NCBI RefSeq assembly: GCF_000150955.2
Contig: NC_011687.1
Coordinates: 1 to 64,000 of the forward strand
DNA length: 64,000 bases
Direction: 5' to 3'
From: Phaeodactylum tricornutum CCAP 1055/1
Lineage: Eukaryota; Bacillariophyta; Bacillariophyceae; Surirellales; Neidiaceae
The position numbers and the translations under genes were made by a program. This document shows, piece by piece, positions 34,073 to 46,489 of this stretch. Under the pieces are notes generated by a model, which saw only the letters and a list, made by a program, of their open reading frames with translations, ran no database searches and was not told the DNA's origin. Numbering within the stretch: the first letter of the stretch is position 1; each line of letters begins with the position of its first letter.

Positions 34073-34602
34073 AATATTTGCCTTCGTGGAGCACACAATT
34101 TATGATGCACCGAATGCTGTGGGTAATGTCCTTGTTAACAAGAACGTTTTTTAAAGATTTTTTATCGATCCGGCAAGACAGGGTTGGATGGTGGAAGCGT
34201 AAGAAGTGTTTTCAACCGCCTCCCAGTCACGCCCCGACCCGGTTTCGATGTTGTTCCTTACGACCCCTATCAGCGCAATCGTTAGATAAAATCAGATTGT
34301 CTTCTCTTTGCTAGGCTGGGGGCACTTTTACAGCACGGTAGCAAAACTGTATTCTTAAAGCTTTCTTGTGTCTGACAATAGGGAGAGAAACTCAAATTCC
34401 ATTGCTAGAAGCAGATATTTCCAAGCACTCCGTTTCCACATTTGTTCGAGGAGACTCTTTAAACTGCAAAACATTGAAAGGACAGTCGAGGTATGCTATC
34501 TCTATCATGAATTGCACGCTATCAAACAAGAGGAATGGTGGTGCTCTATCTCCTCTATTCCGGGCAAGCTTCAATTAAGAACTGACAATTACTATGCACG
34601 TT
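34073..34602. other. Convergent intergenic region
   Basis: 530 bp between the elongin-like stop and the FG-GAP gene stop. Short open frames occur but none shows a family or a supported splice pattern. Confidence 0.4.
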
Positions 34603-37600
34603 TTATCCGATTGTGTACAACGAAACTTGAGATTGACTTACGTCGCCCAACAAGAAGGTGTCTACCGATCCAGTAGTATCGAGGGCCGAAATTCTGCTGA
34701 CGTTCTCCTGCTCCGAAACTTGAGTCCACTCATCCGTGGAAACCATATAGTCTAGTCGCTTGACTGTACCACTGGCCGTCCCGACAAGCAACTTGCCATT
34801 CGAACCAGTGAGCGTGTTGCGGTTTCCCAATCGCTCGTTGGCGGCGCCAACAATATCTTGGCCTTGCTGGACGAAAGTTCCATCGCTACTTCGTCTGTAA
34901 ACCCGAATCACGCCATTGTTGCTGGCTCCAAAGCCTGGTCCTCCCATGGCTATGGTATTGCCATCGGCAGTCAGAATCTTGACCGTGGTCCCAAAGAGCT
35001 CGTCTGATTCAAAGCCAGGTAGCGAAAAAATAGGTTGCCAGAAAAGTCCAGAAAGCTGATAGTACAACACCACACCACTAGTGCTCCCTGGTGCTCCTAC
35101 AAGAAGACGAGAACCGTCATCGGAAAGATCCACATCGAAACCCAAGAAATCGTCCGTCACGAAGCCTTCTACGGGAGTCGTTTCCAAAGCTGTCCAGTTG
35201 GTGCCGTCATAGTCGTATGTGTAAACACGACCGGTACGCTGGACAGTGGCCGACGTACTCGTGAAGGGAGCACCAATTGCAACTCGTCTAATATTCCTGG
35301 CGACGGCCACAGACGTACCAAATCGACCGCCAGAAGCTTGAGGCGTCAGCGGTGGTTCTATTGTCGATCCAATCATAGAGTACACATCACCGACAAGCTC
35401 ATAGTAGTAGGCAGCGCCGAAGCGAACATTCAAGCCTTGCTCGTCAAAAGCTGTGGGGGCTCCGACCAAAAGTGCATTACGACCACCACCGTCCGTAGCA
35501 TCGACAGCTTCTCCAAAACGCCCACCATTCACGGCAAAGATAGGATCCAGCGCAGTATAGCCCCCTCCAGATCCTCGGTAAGGCTGAACAATGCCTCCCC
35601 CATTCTGGAACAACGGTGCACCGAAGGCCAAGGAAGAATCTGTCAAAGCTACGGAAGAGCCAGTGTCGGTGTTCGGACTTCCACCTGGGAGAAGGCGAAC
35701 AAGCGAAATGGCCAACAAAGCTACACTGGGAGCCGACGAAGGGGTCCCAGATAAAGGGGCCAAAGTCGGTAAAACAGTCATATTGACGGTAGCAGGCGAC
35801 GGAGCTGATGAAAGCGTCAGCAAAAGAGAAGGTGCAGAGGATGAAACACCAGGACTCGGTACCAAGCTCTCGGCACTGGGCTGAGGAATCGGGACAGCAG
35901 TAGGCGAAGGTGTCATTGTCTCGGGCCCGGGCGGAGGGGTCGGAACAGCAGTCGGTGAAGGAGAATCAGAGGCTACCGGCGGCAATGTAACGTCTGGGAC
36001 TCCAGCTGGGTTGGCCGTGAGTCCAAAGAAGGCTTCATAGACGGCAGCTTCATTTCCTGCAGCGTGCCCTGCAACAATCGAACTTGCTAGTCCATTGGTG
36101 ACCATGGATAGTGAAGACACTGGTCCAGAAAATCCAGTGCTGACAGCTTCAAAGCGTTCTTGCCATTCACCGAGATTGGCATTGTAGTCAAATCTTCTAA
36201 TAAGACCGTCAACAGTACCCACCGAGACAGCCGGGCCGCGTTCAGTGATTGCTCCCGTTAAACTGTTGAGCTCCCCAATACGTTCGCCATTTCTGCCAAC
36301 GATATCTGGTCCAAACTGTCGGAACAAACCGTTATTTTGGAGCTCATAGACTCGAACGACCCCGGCCTCGTTACTAGCACCTGGACCACCAGCAGCGATA
36401 AAGTCATTGGACAGGACAGCTACCGAAGATCCAAACTCCTCATCTAGATTTCCACCAGGGGTCGACCCCGAGAATATGAAGGACCATGTGCTACCGTTCC
36501 ACTGGTAAATATAAAAAAGGCTTCGAAAGGGCGAACCGACTACCATGACGTTTCCATCAGTGGACATGTCAAGCGAGGAACCGAATCGTTCATCTGTTGT
36601 TGTGCCTGTCACTGACGAATCAGACATGGGGACCCAGTCAAAGATGGCTCCATCTTGTCTATATTCGTAGGTGTAGACACGTCCTGCACGAGCAGCGGCG
36701 GCGTTGTTCATTGGAGCACCAATGGCAACCCTGTAAACATCACTGGTTGCAACTGCAGCACCAAAGTGCTCCTGGGCATTTTCCGCTAACGCACCTCCTT
36801 GTATCACTGATCCAAGCTGTGCCCATCTGGCATCGGCACGGTTGTACTCGTAATAGTAGGCTGCTCCTACAGGTATGTTTGTGCCTGTAGCGAGGACATT
36901 TGGTGCGCCGACCATCAAACCAGTAGAGGACGTGTCGTCGGTTAACGAGACTGCAGCTCCGAATCTTCCTTCTTGTTGTGGAGATGATAGAACTTGAAAA
37001 GATTGCCATTGACCAGTCGAGTTACTATACATTGACACCGAACCGGCACCGCCCTCCGGGGCACCAATTGCCATGAAAGAGCGAGACGATCGCGTCATCG
37101 CGGCGGAAAACCCAAAGCTCGATCCGGCAATGCCGCTGAGCTTCGCCAGTAAAACACTTTCGATATTGAAGGGAGTTGGAGAGTTTGTAGGCAAAGTGGT
37201 CGGCTGTGTAATCAATATAATATGAGGCGTTTAATGTAAATTTTCGTCAAGTGTCACAATTCGCAACTTACCATTCGTGTAAAACCATCTGGTGTGGGGG
37301 CCGACGTTACACTCCCTCCATTAGGGGCACCTGTAGGGAATGGTCTACCACCATCCGTCGGACTATCGCCCCCCGCTAGCACCACCACCAATATGACCCC
37401 TAGAATGATCAAGACGGATATGACGCAGCACAAAAGTTGCGTACAGGGATTTGACAAGAAAACCGCACAGCACCCGCGATAATGGCTGTCCTCCTCGTCC
37501 ATGCTTTTTCCGTATTCATCTCGGTAGGAAGCGGAATCCTTCTCCGAGGCCCCTTCCAGACCAATTTCGATATCCTCTCCGTCATCACTCGTGCGTACCA

Positions 37601-39299
37601 GGCTTACGGAATCTTCATCGCTTTCTGGACCAGCGTATGCTGTCAGTACTAGTGAAGACTGCCCCTTGACACGAGCGTCATCACCATCGTCGCTATCGAA
37701 CTCGAATTCTTCGCGATCCAGTTCTTCTAAGGACTCTTCTCTGACGCCATCGGGCTCTTCGTCGTCCGTCTCCTCAATAGCAACGCCTTCCATATCGCCA
37801 TCACTACCTTCTTCGGCACCAGAGAACACGCTATCATCCCCGGAAGCTGATTCGTCGTGAAACTCTTCCCCCAGATTGTGCGAAGATGATTTGTCCTCAA
37901 GACCCGCTTCGTGGTACGAGCCGCTTGTTTCTATTGGGTGCGTTGACATGGCGTCTTCCATCGGCATGCTGGCATCCAGTGGCGATCGCTCCGATGCTGC
38001 CAGAGCTGTTGCCACTGTCCCCGCAGCGGTTACTTTACCAATCTTCGCCGTGTCTCCGCTGTTGCGATTTAAGTCCTCGTGTTTTGGTACCACGGTCGGG
38101 TTTTCATTGTGACGATCCATGCCACCCATTTCGTCCGTCGGTTCATCCTCGTACAAGCCCATGGTGGAATTCCGTATGGTTGGCGGTGCAGGGGCAAAAA
38201 CCCTACCTGAAGGAGTCATGACCGGAGTAGAAGCTGAAAGTGGTGTCCATTGTGAGGCGTTGCTTTCGTTCGAGTCTACAAATGGAATAAGGGCAACCTC
38301 GTTACTGTCGTCAGTTTGACGAGAGAATGGATCGCTGTGGGAAGAACTATTGACGGACGTACGGCTGCTGGAGTCCTCGATTTGAATGCCTGTGACTGGT
38401 CCCATTTCGTCTAGCTCAAACTCGAGCGGCTCGGTGTGCGCGACGGAAGCCGTTTTCGTGAGCGGCTCCATGGACAAGTTGGGGTTAACCACAGCCGAAT
38501 CTGAGGGAGAGAATACTTCGTTGTTGGCTAACATGAAGCTCACTGAATTCGAACTCCTATCTTCAGTACTCAAGCTGACCGCCGAGTCGAGACTAGGAAC
38601 AGATTCTTCGCGGGGCGCATCACTCACGCTATAGATCGATTCGTCCGAGGTGTCGCCATTCGGTACCTCATCTTCTGGCGAAATCTCTCCGCTATGAGCA
38701 CTATCGTCCGATTCACTGACCTGATCGATGGAGGCATGCGTATCATCATCTTCAAGAGGTTCGTCATCCGCAATAAGTATGTCGCCTTCGTTGTCCGAAG
38801 GCACCTCGACTTCTTCAAAGCCTCCGGAGGAATCTTCCCTGAAGTCAACTTGTTCCGTTTCTTCTTCAATCAGTTCCTCTTCGTCATCGGTTGGTAGAAG
38901 CATGCTTTCGTCGACTTCAATTTCATCAAACTGACCACTGACATGCGACGGGGAAGAGACGGGACCTACTGCAGAAGCCACCGTCAACCCCTGCACCTCT
39001 TCATGCGAGTCGTGAGAATCGGCCTCGTCCCTGGACACGTTGTTGGATTGCTCACTAGCAACAGAATCGTAGTCGTCCATGGTACTATTCGTGACCGAGG
39101 CTGGTTCGGAGGTGTCAATGTCTTCCTCGACAATCTCCGGTGATTGTTCCGTCTCTACGGATTCGGGAGCGTCCGTGACTTCGTCAAGGTCAGAGTTTGC
39201 AACAGGCACCGGTAGCGTTGTCGCTTCCTCGGTCGTCAGGGTCGGAACGTCCTCGGGAATCGTCGGAAGTGCCTCTGCCACTTCTTCTACGTCCTCCAT
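34603..39299 (-). CDS. Large one-pass membrane protein with two FG-GAP beta-propellers
   Basis: Exons 39299-37272 and 37203-34603 with a phase-0 GT-AG intron; 1542 residues. The first ~615 residues are strongly acidic and Ser/Thr-rich, without cysteines for long stretches, and look disordered and cytosolic. A membrane helix (LLCCVISVLIILGVILVVV, about 620-640) follows, then a Pro/Thr-rich stalk. The outer part has two similar halves, each with about seven FG-GAP-like blades (RVAIGAP, LMVGAPN, LLVGAPGS, GRVYTYEY), separated by a Pro/Ser/Thr linker. The topology suggests a type III or tail-out surface protein like integrin-alpha propellers. A ligand is unknown. The neighbouring VWA and PPC-type proteins are also surface proteins. 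Confidence 0.85.
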
Positions 39300-40263
39300 A
39301 TTCCTTTCGTGTTAATATACTTCGCTGGCAGACTACTCAATGTAATCAAGCAGTTTGTAGAGGTGTTTGTGGTGGAGCAATGTTCCATACGGCAGGTAGT
39401 CCACGACAAGGACTGGCAAGGGCAAGTTTTGTTGCGAAAAAGTCTTGTCCCAAAACGAGAGAATGATTTTTTGGGATCCGTAAATTCGGCAAAGCATAAG
39501 TTATTGGAGAGGAAGGTGTGGGCGTTCCCAATTTTGGCGTTTTTTGTGTAGGATGTTTTCCTTCGAATGACTGTCCTCGATGACCTGTGTCCTCCTCGTT
39601 GCTACGGCGAGTTTTGACAAAATCCTGTTGGGGACGAACTTTGAGTACCGGGTAGAGTCGATCCAAGGACCGTTCAAAATATCCTTCTGTATGTCACACG
39701 ATCCTAGAATGGATTGGGCTTTGTCTCGTCGGATCCCAGAACGGGAATGTGTCTAACTCCACAACGTGAGTCCACGTTCCCATTTTCAGAGATCTATCGG
39801 AAGTAGGTTCTTGAACTAAGTTGATTGAATGACGTTTGGGATCCGGAAACCGGACTGAAATTAGTCGCGAGAACAACGGGATGACGAGGACGCGTCTGAC
39901 AAAGGCCGTGACGATGCATGTGGAGTCCGTACGAAACGATCCTCGTTGGGCACAACAATACATACCTTGTTTCCGCCCAAGTTGTATTCGTAGGTGTCGC
40001 AAATCCAATTACAACACAACGCTGCTGATTCACAATCACCACGGATCGTTGTTCCGATACAAACGTTGTCCTCTTTTTTCCACCCTCCAGCGACGAGAGA
40101 CGTGTTCCTACCCACTCCTTTAGTACATACTCTAGGAGAACAGTTTACAGTTAGCAGCTACCGAGACGACACTCGCACAGCAATAACCCCGTTACATAAC
40201 GTACACACACACACACTCTCTCTCTCTCTCTCTCGCACACTACCAAGACATCACAAATTCCTC
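39300..40263. promoter_or_regulatory. Divergent promoter region with dinucleotide tract
   Basis: 964 bp between divergent start codons. A compound microsatellite (AC)n(TC)n lies at 40203-40234, 30 bp before the ATG of the plastid gene, so in its likely 5' leader. No gene is supported. Confidence 0.45.
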
Positions 40264-41113
40264 ATGAATCGATTTGCACTGCTCGTGGTACTCGCTGCGT
40301 CGACGGCACAGGCCTTTACGACGTCGGGCGTTGCCTTTGTTCGACCCGTCTCGTTGTGTACCCCGCACGGTTCCCCATTGCGCATGTCGGACAGTGACAA
40401 GACGGCCGCTACTGATGCGGCCTTGCAACCTCCCGCATCCACTGCCCAAGACGACACCGGTGCTATTTCCGGGGAACCGGACTTGGATACGGTGGAAAAA
40501 CTAGGACGGGGCGCCGCCAAGGTACGACTCGCCGACAAGCACAATAGGGAGCCGATTCCTGTCGCTCATTCGGCCTCAACAGGCAACCCCAACAACTCCA
40601 TTCTCAACCTTTTTCGTTTGCTCGTGCCCCGTTTTTTTTGTACAGGCCAAACGCGGCAAACGCAAAGGAGGCAGCGAGAGTAGCAGTAGTACCGGTGTCA
40701 AGCCCAAAACGACACTGGCTCCGGAAGAAGTCTACTACGAAGGCCCGCCCGCCATTACCGAAACAATTGTCCCCACTATTTCCATTCTCACCGTGGTGGG
40801 TATAATCCCGGCCGCGGCAGCGTGGGCCCGGCAGGCCTGGGTCCGTTACAAGATCACCTCCCGTCGCATTCGGGTAACTTCCGGTATTGGTGGCAAGGAC
40901 ATGGCCGAAATTGTTTATCCCGACATTGTCGAGCTGCGTACCGCCAAACGATTGTTCGGCGACGGGGATATGGTGGCTTTTCTGCGGGATGGTGCCAAGT
41001 TTGAAATGCGCAACATTCCGGAATTCGAAACCGCCATGGAGTTCATTCTGGATCAAGTCGATCCCGAAGTGGCGGCCACCTACCGACGAAAAGGAGATGT
41101 TACCAAGCCGTGA
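40264..41113 (+). CDS. Plastid-targeted bacterial-PH-domain protein
   Basis: Exons 40264-40521 and 40646-41113, GT-AG intron of 124 bp, 241 residues. The N-terminus is a signal peptide ending STAQ-AF, the diatom plastid motif with Phe at +1, followed by a Ser/Thr/basic transit part. The mature part has one or two hydrophobic stretches (ISILTVVGIIPAAAAW) and then YKITSRRIRVTSGIGGKDMAEIVYPDIVELR, the strand pattern of a bacterial PH (bPH2/YdbT-like) domain. Homologues are known as small membrane proteins in cyanobacteria and plastids, without a clear role. Confidence 0.78.
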
Positions 41114-41337
41114 AGACACTACAGACGTCGGCAGCGTACACACTGAATCAAACAAACTATCGATGGCTCTCTGTTCGCGATACACACTAAAGTAAACTAT
41201 GCTGTCAGCGATTTTCGTTACTTGAAAATTTAGGGTTCACGAGGATCTCTTCTTGTCGGTATCGCCCACACTCTAGATGAGGCCAAAGTAAAACCCTCAC
41301 TGCTCCCCTGGACACAAGTGCACGGATTCCAAAAGCC

Positions 41338-43401
41338 TTACAGCACCACGGAGAGCTCCGTGTCATGGTTTCGATCGTCTACTTTTGCACCGAGACGATA
41401 CCCCTGTCCACCCCAACGGGTTGGTCGCGTCGAGGAAGCAAGCTCGGTAGAGCACGACACGCCCCCTAGCGCTTGTCCAGGTCCGGCAAAGACACCGGTC
41501 GGCAAGACACGATCTCGGGACCAAGCATGAGCCAACACCGTCGCTGGCTGGACCACAGTCCATCCGAGTACCATGTCAAATATACCACTAGTATTAGCCT
41601 CATCGCCACTATCACCGGTGCTACCGGTTGGCGTCAAATGACAAGCCGCCCCAGCCAAACTCGTCATAAAGGCTACCCATCGGATGACCATTACAGACGT
41701 AGGTGCGATTGCTGCCGGTAGGCGCGAGGCGCCAGGGACCAAAAGTGTCCAGCCTGCTACGCTCATAGCGTCCAATAAACATGCCAAGACAACCGTGATC
41801 ATCCACCCCTTCACCACTCTTATATCTTTCGGTAGCTTACCACTATTCCAGTGCCCATAGCCAACAACTAGTCCAAAGCAAATCGTTAGTGCATTCATGA
41901 CGCCAAACGTCCAGCTTGACATGGCCAAAACGATCTTCAACCCCCATTGGTGCGAGAATCGTGCGACACGGTCCGAAGTGTCGTTCGAGCCGAGCCTTGT
42001 ACTAAACACTTGAGTAGTGGGACAAACGAATTTCAGATACATCGCGTACAAGGTGGGTAACAAAACGGCTGGTTGCGTATATGCCAAGGGCAACAAGCCC
42101 CAGTGCAGTGCCAACCCGGATAAAATTCCTGCCAAATGTCCCGTTAGACTAACACGGGGCAGCAACACTTGAGCAATGCCAAGCTGTACGAGCGGGGCAA
42201 AGTTGAACCGGAAGCCAACAAATTCGTGCGTGACAAAACACAGACTCGGCAGAAAATGCACTGGACAAGTCTGAGATTGTTCGAGCGAGGCCACCACCAT
42301 CCAGGCAAACAAGACGCCGGAAAATCCAACAGTCGGAGAATCCCCCGATGCGACCGGTGACATTGCGCTTTCAAATCGTCGCTTTAGTGTTTCCAAAAGC
42401 AACCAAAAAATGGTAGTCCAAAGCACGAGCGATGCTGTGTACATAAAGAACGTGACACTGGAATATTTGGTGCTACCATCATTGCTTTCTAACTCAGATC
42501 CCAAACTGTATAGAGCCTGCATATTGAAGAATAAATGCCAAGTCTCGAAATGGGCCGTCGCACCGGACAGCCCGCGCCATATTTCTCCATCATGCATCAT
42601 CTTGCTATACACTTTGGCAACGGACGAGACTGCAATACGCCGATTCCAATATACAAACGCTAGACCAATATTGATCCCCATCCAAAACAGCGTCGCGGGT
42701 TTTTCCAGAAGCATGCGCTGCCACGGCTTAAGTTTGATTGTTGTTCGGTAGCCAAATGGCGATGAAGCAGACCCATGTCTCCACCGATCGAACGAAGAAA
42801 TATATTGGATCTGTATGCGAATCTTGTCATTTTGCGATGATGTGTCTACAGCACCGCTAACAGTATCGGTGTCGATGTATTCACCCACTACGGCTGATCC
42901 TTCGTGACAAGCAACTTTTTTCCAATCCCGTCCTGCATACAAGCACCACTCGGAGCTATCTCTGGAACGACTTAACCTTGTTGGACTTACTACCGACGAA
43001 ATGTCGGTGATCGAAAAGCCATCACGCGGGGAAGTGAATCTGTTTGAAGTAATATCAGGCCAAGAAAATCGAGTCCACGACGACGACTTTATATGTTGCG
43101 ACTCTCGCCAAACGAATAAACCTTCTTGAACGTAGTCGTATACTCCCGTGATGACAGCGTCATCGACGCCGTTATCACCCCCAATCGACGGCGAGGTTCC
43201 GTAGATATTTTTTCGTGTTTCCCTATCTACACCAATAGCTTCTCCTGATTCTTTACGTTGTATATATACGAAGAGCGTCTGGTGGGAGGAAGCGACGGCA
43301 TGTAAATGAACGCCGACCAGCAGAAATGGAAAGACGTAGAGGCAAATGAATAATCGGAGCAGCGCTACCAAAATCGTCTTGGACCAGACGCTTTCACTCA
43401 T
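41338..43401 (-). CDS. Rhomboid-family intramembrane serine protease, large form
   Basis: A single exon of 687 residues. A first membrane helix near residues 8-30 is followed by about 190 mostly extramembrane residues. The rhomboid core then runs from about 235 to 440: GEIWRGLSGATAHFETWHLFFNM (L1 loop), VGFSGVLFAW (catalytic Ser near 359), and TGHLAGILSGLALHWG (catalytic His near 420). Both catalytic residues are present, so it is likely active. Three or more further hydrophobic segments and a Ser/Gly-rich tail follow. The N-terminal signal-like helix suggests the secretory route. A recurrent TCACAGTCA is at 43734, 333 bp upstream. Confidence 0.85.
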   Translation of the reverse strand: MSESVWSKTILVALLRLFICLYVFPFLLVGVHLHAVASSHQTLFVYIQRKESGEAIGVDRETRKNIYGTSPSIGGDNGVDDAVITGVYDYVQEGLFVWRESQHIKSSSWTRFSWPDITSNRFTSPRDGFSITDISSVVSPTRLSRSRDSSEWCLYAGRDWKKVACHEGSAVVGEYIDTDTVSGAVDTSSQNDKIRIQIQYISSFDRWRHGSASSPFGYRTTIKLKPWQRMLLEKPATLFWMGINIGLAFVYWNRRIAVSSVAKVYSKMMHDGEIWRGLSGATAHFETWHLFFNMQALYSLGSELESNDGSTKYSSVTFFMYTASLVLWTTIFWLLLETLKRRFESAMSPVASGDSPTVGFSGVLFAWMVVASLEQSQTCPVHFLPSLCFVTHEFVGFRFNFAPLVQLGIAQVLLPRVSLTGHLAGILSGLALHWGLLPLAYTQPAVLLPTLYAMYLKFVCPTTQVFSTRLGSNDTSDRVARFSHQWGLKIVLAMSSWTFGVMNALTICFGLVVGYGHWNSGKLPKDIRVVKGWMITVVLACLLDAMSVAGWTLLVPGASRLPAAIAPTSVMVIRWVAFMTSLAGAACHLTPTGSTGDSGDEANTSGIFDMVLGWTVVQPATVLAHAWSRDRVLPTGVFAGPGQALGGVSCSTELASSTRPTRWGGQGYRLGAKVDDRNHDTELSVVL

Positions 43402-43958
43402 GTTGATGTAGATTGTTAAATTGCCTAGTCACTTCACATGACAGCCTCATGCAAGTCCAAGCAGCAACATACCACCATTGTAGTATCGCTGTAGATGCGC
43501 AAACTCGGTTTTTTGCGACTGTGGGTCCCATGACTTCTTTCAATCGCGCCACCATCGTTGACGCGAGACAACATCCAATTGCCCAATCAAAAACACTCCA
43601 GCACAATCATAACTTACAGTTGATATTAGCTACATTTTGCATCATAAGGCATAAGTCATAAGTATCATAGACTACAGATCGCTTCGTACTGGAACTGCCT
43701 AGCTTGCAAACAACAACCAATCGTTTTTCTTTTTCACAGTCACACCCCAGTGGAATAGTTTTAAATAGAAAGTAAGAGATAAAAGGATGGTCACATCAAA
43801 CAAAGCAAATAAAAAGTATGCTTGACACGAACGAAACGGTAATCTGATGAACTAGGTCTCTAGCAGCTTCAAATGAATATAGTTTGTCAGAAAACGTTCA
43901 GATGTGGCTTTAGAAAAGTAAGTACTGCTACATGAATCAACGAATACAAATCTTCAAT
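43402..43958. other. Intergenic region between two minus-strand genes
   Basis: 557 bp. Holds the upstream flank of the rhomboid gene with TCACAGTCA at 43734-43742. No gene is supported. Confidence 0.4.
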
Positions 43959-45305
43959 CTAAACAATGGCAAGCAATCCACCAATCAACCATATGTACGA
44001 AGCCAGAGCAAGCCAAAACAACCCAATCTCGATGACGGTGCCGCCCATCGACCAGCCAAAGCCATGCTTTGCAAAGTACCAGCCAAACAGGCCAACAGAC
44101 ATTACGAGGAAGATGATGTTCAAACCAAACGTATAATTGAGTTCAAAAAAGTCCCGTTCGCTCAAAGAGTCAACGCTTTCCGGAGACGGTAAGATTCCGA
44201 TGACGTCGAAGACATAGTACAAAATCAGTGCCGTGGCGACCAACACAGTCAAAAAGACTCCTAAAATGTACAACGCCATCTTCAATCCGTAGTACTTTGC
44301 ATTGATTCGAATGATGGGGATCACAACAAGGTCTGAGAATATAAATGCCATTATCCCGGCAAACGAAACGCCGTTCTCAAAGAGGACCGCGGCCAGTGGA
44401 ATGTTTCCCATGGAGCCAATAAACGTGAAAAAGGCAGCAACAGGGCCGACCAAGCATTCTTCGAGCAATTCCCAGAAAGATGGGTCGTCCCCGCTTATGA
44501 ACAACCAATTGAAAAATGAATTGGGCACAAAAGCGGAGACAATGCCAGCAACAGTAAAGCCAACTGTTACATCTTTCCAAACCATGTTCCACTCCATGAA
44601 GTAGCGCATTGCCACCTGTTCCCATGAATCCTTGGCAAAAAACTTGTGCGGCTTCATGCTACCTTGGTTATCTTCATCTCTGGATTCGTGATCGTCATCG
44701 TCGGAAGCATCTCCGTCTTCTACCTCCCTTTCCGTGTCGCTGTTCCTCTTGTCGCGACTTGCGCCATCTTTCATACTCTCGCCTTCATTCCGTCTTCTTT
44801 GATTGCCGTGGCTACCTTGGCCTTCGCTACCAGCATTTTCATGCTTTAGCGCTCGCTGACGTGCTTCTTCCACGGGAGCAAACCGTGTCGTAAAATGGAC
44901 CAGGAGCCACGTTAACAGAATTAGAATAATCCCTCCGACATATTCACCAACCACAAATTCCCAGCTCAGGAAGACGGCAATTACGATTCCTAGCTCGATT
45001 ACGAGATTGGTCGAAGCCAAAAGAAACGACAAAGCTGGTACAAGGCCAGCCCCTTTGGCGAAAAGAGAACGGGCTCCAGACAAAGCGGCGAAGCTGCACG
45101 AAGAGCTCACAAAGCCGAAAAAAGTTGCCAAGGCAATTGACTTTACGCCTTCAACGCCCATGAGTTCTTGCATTTTTTTTCGCGTCACAAAAACTTGGAT
45201 CATAGAAGAGATAAGGTAGCCTAACGCAAATGCCCAAAATGCGGTCCAGAAAAGGCCAAGTGATGTGATGGCAGCTTCGTGCCAACTTTCTAGAAAGGCG
45301 GCCAT
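43959..45305 (-). CDS. DUF318/ArsP-type permease
   Basis: A single exon of 448 residues with eight or more membrane helices. Two related halves are seen: the first with FGFVSSSCSFAALSGARSLFAKG and the helix around STNLVIELG, the second with FIGSMGNIPLAAVLFENG and FSDLVVIPIIRI. These paired motifs are typical of the predicted-permease family that includes ArsP (organoarsenical efflux). The two halves are joined by a 70-residue charged loop. The family is mainly bacterial, so a prokaryotic ancestry is possible. The Cys in SSSCSF may bind substrate; the substrate is unknown. TCACAGTCA is at 45487, 182 bp upstream. Confidence 0.85.
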   Translation of the reverse strand: MAAFLESWHEAAITSLGLFWTAFWAFALGYLISSMIQVFVTRKKMQELMGVEGVKSIALATFFGFVSSSCSFAALSGARSLFAKGAGLVPALSFLLASTNLVIELGIVIAVFLSWEFVVGEYVGGIILILLTWLLVHFTTRFAPVEEARQRALKHENAGSEGQGSHGNQRRRNEGESMKDGASRDKRNSDTEREVEDGDASDDDDHESRDEDNQGSMKPHKFFAKDSWEQVAMRYFMEWNMVWKDVTVGFTVAGIVSAFVPNSFFNWLFISGDDPSFWELLEECLVGPVAAFFTFIGSMGNIPLAAVLFENGVSFAGIMAFIFSDLVVIPIIRINAKYYGLKMALYILGVFLTVLVATALILYYVFDVIGILPSPESVDSLSERDFFELNYTFGLNIIFLVMSVGLFGWYFAKHGFGWSMGGTVIEIGLFWLALASYIWLIGGLLAIV

Positions 45306-45729
45306 CGTTTCAACAGCATATTCCGTCTGCCCCTCTTGTCTTGATGGAAGTTTTTGTTTCGTTAGTACGCGTCGTCATCGGGATCGAAAAATTATGAAAA
45401 GACGTGTCAGTTGTTATTCCATCGAGCTCTGCCGCACGAACATTTTCGAATTCTGAGAGGACGGACAAGTGTTGGACTTCCCAAATTCACAGTCAGCGCC
45501 ACGACTGGGGGACGTCGGCACCTCTGCATCGTAATGTAACGGTCAGTAGTTTTTCGTCTTATCAATCGTTGAGCCCCTCCTTTTGTTTGCCGCTTTTGAC
45601 AAGAATGATCCCTGCGAGGAAACCGAGCAAATACTCGCAGTCAATCCCGATATGATCAGATTATATTTTCTTGTTGACAACAGTAGATAAGACTCACTTT
45701 ACTTTTTAATAAAAAAGCCTTTTGATGTA

Positions 45730-46489
45730 ATGAAAGTGATTGCGTGGAGTTTAATTGCCGTTCCAATCATGCAAGGCTCTTTGTTTTCACTTTCACAGTC
45801 AACAATTTACAGAACATGCATCGATGTAGTAACTGTAGCTGACATGTGTAGCAATGCTGAAGCAGCACCAGTTGGATCAGGTATTAGAGAAAATGTCGAG
45901 AAACACTGGGCGGATCGAAAGTAAGAATCCAGAAAGAGTAGGCGCACAAACAAAGAACGAGATTTCATGTCAGCTTGTATCGGAGACACTTGCTAGCCCC
46001 CAAGGAACTATCGAGACCAGCGAAGAAACGTAGATGAGGTCGCGCCCTCTGCCACTTCCTTCGAGGTCCAAGGTCGGCCGGACGGTCCGGCTAAACCCTT
46101 GCGGACGGCAACACTTTCGCGCCGTTCCTGCACCCTCCAAAACCTTCCAACGGCGATGTTGAAAGATTCCAAACGCGTTGGACTGTCCCAAAGCGTACGT
46201 GGAATCAATCGTTTCGACGATAACGACCCGTTAACGCAAACTGCGACATATGGCATTGCCAGAATACCGGACTTCATTGCGAGTCTTTTGGGTGCCCAAC
46301 GGAATAGAAAGCCTCGATTTTAATGCCGGATGTCACTTACTTTTACAGGGTTCCATGCGAAAGACAGTGGACGCCCTGTCGTCCACGGCGGCTTTAAAGA
46401 GAAAGGGTTCCGCTACCGACTGCACTTCCACGATTTTCAACATAGACGATTGTTCGACAGAAGACGAACGGATCTCTTCTTTCGATTGA
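45730..46489 (+). CDS. Possible small spliced secreted protein (doubtful)
   Basis: ATG at 45730 opens a signal-peptide-like frame (MKVIAWSLIAVPIMQGSLF) of 64 codons that meets a good donor (AAA|GTAAGA) just before its stop. A second open stretch (46012-46193) can follow in phase via CCAAG|GAAC, and a third (46350-46489) via a donor GTACGT and acceptor TTTTACAG. The product would be about 170 residues with no known domain. The first acceptor is poor and every step is by eye. The region could equally be non-coding. Its upstream flank (45306-45729) holds TCACAGTCA at 45487. Confidence 0.25.

Noticed and set aside
34603-34650. Splice donor GTAAGT near the end of the FG-GAP gene
   Set aside because: Reading straight through gives a C-terminus that aligns with the end of the first propeller half, then a stop, so no extra intron is needed.
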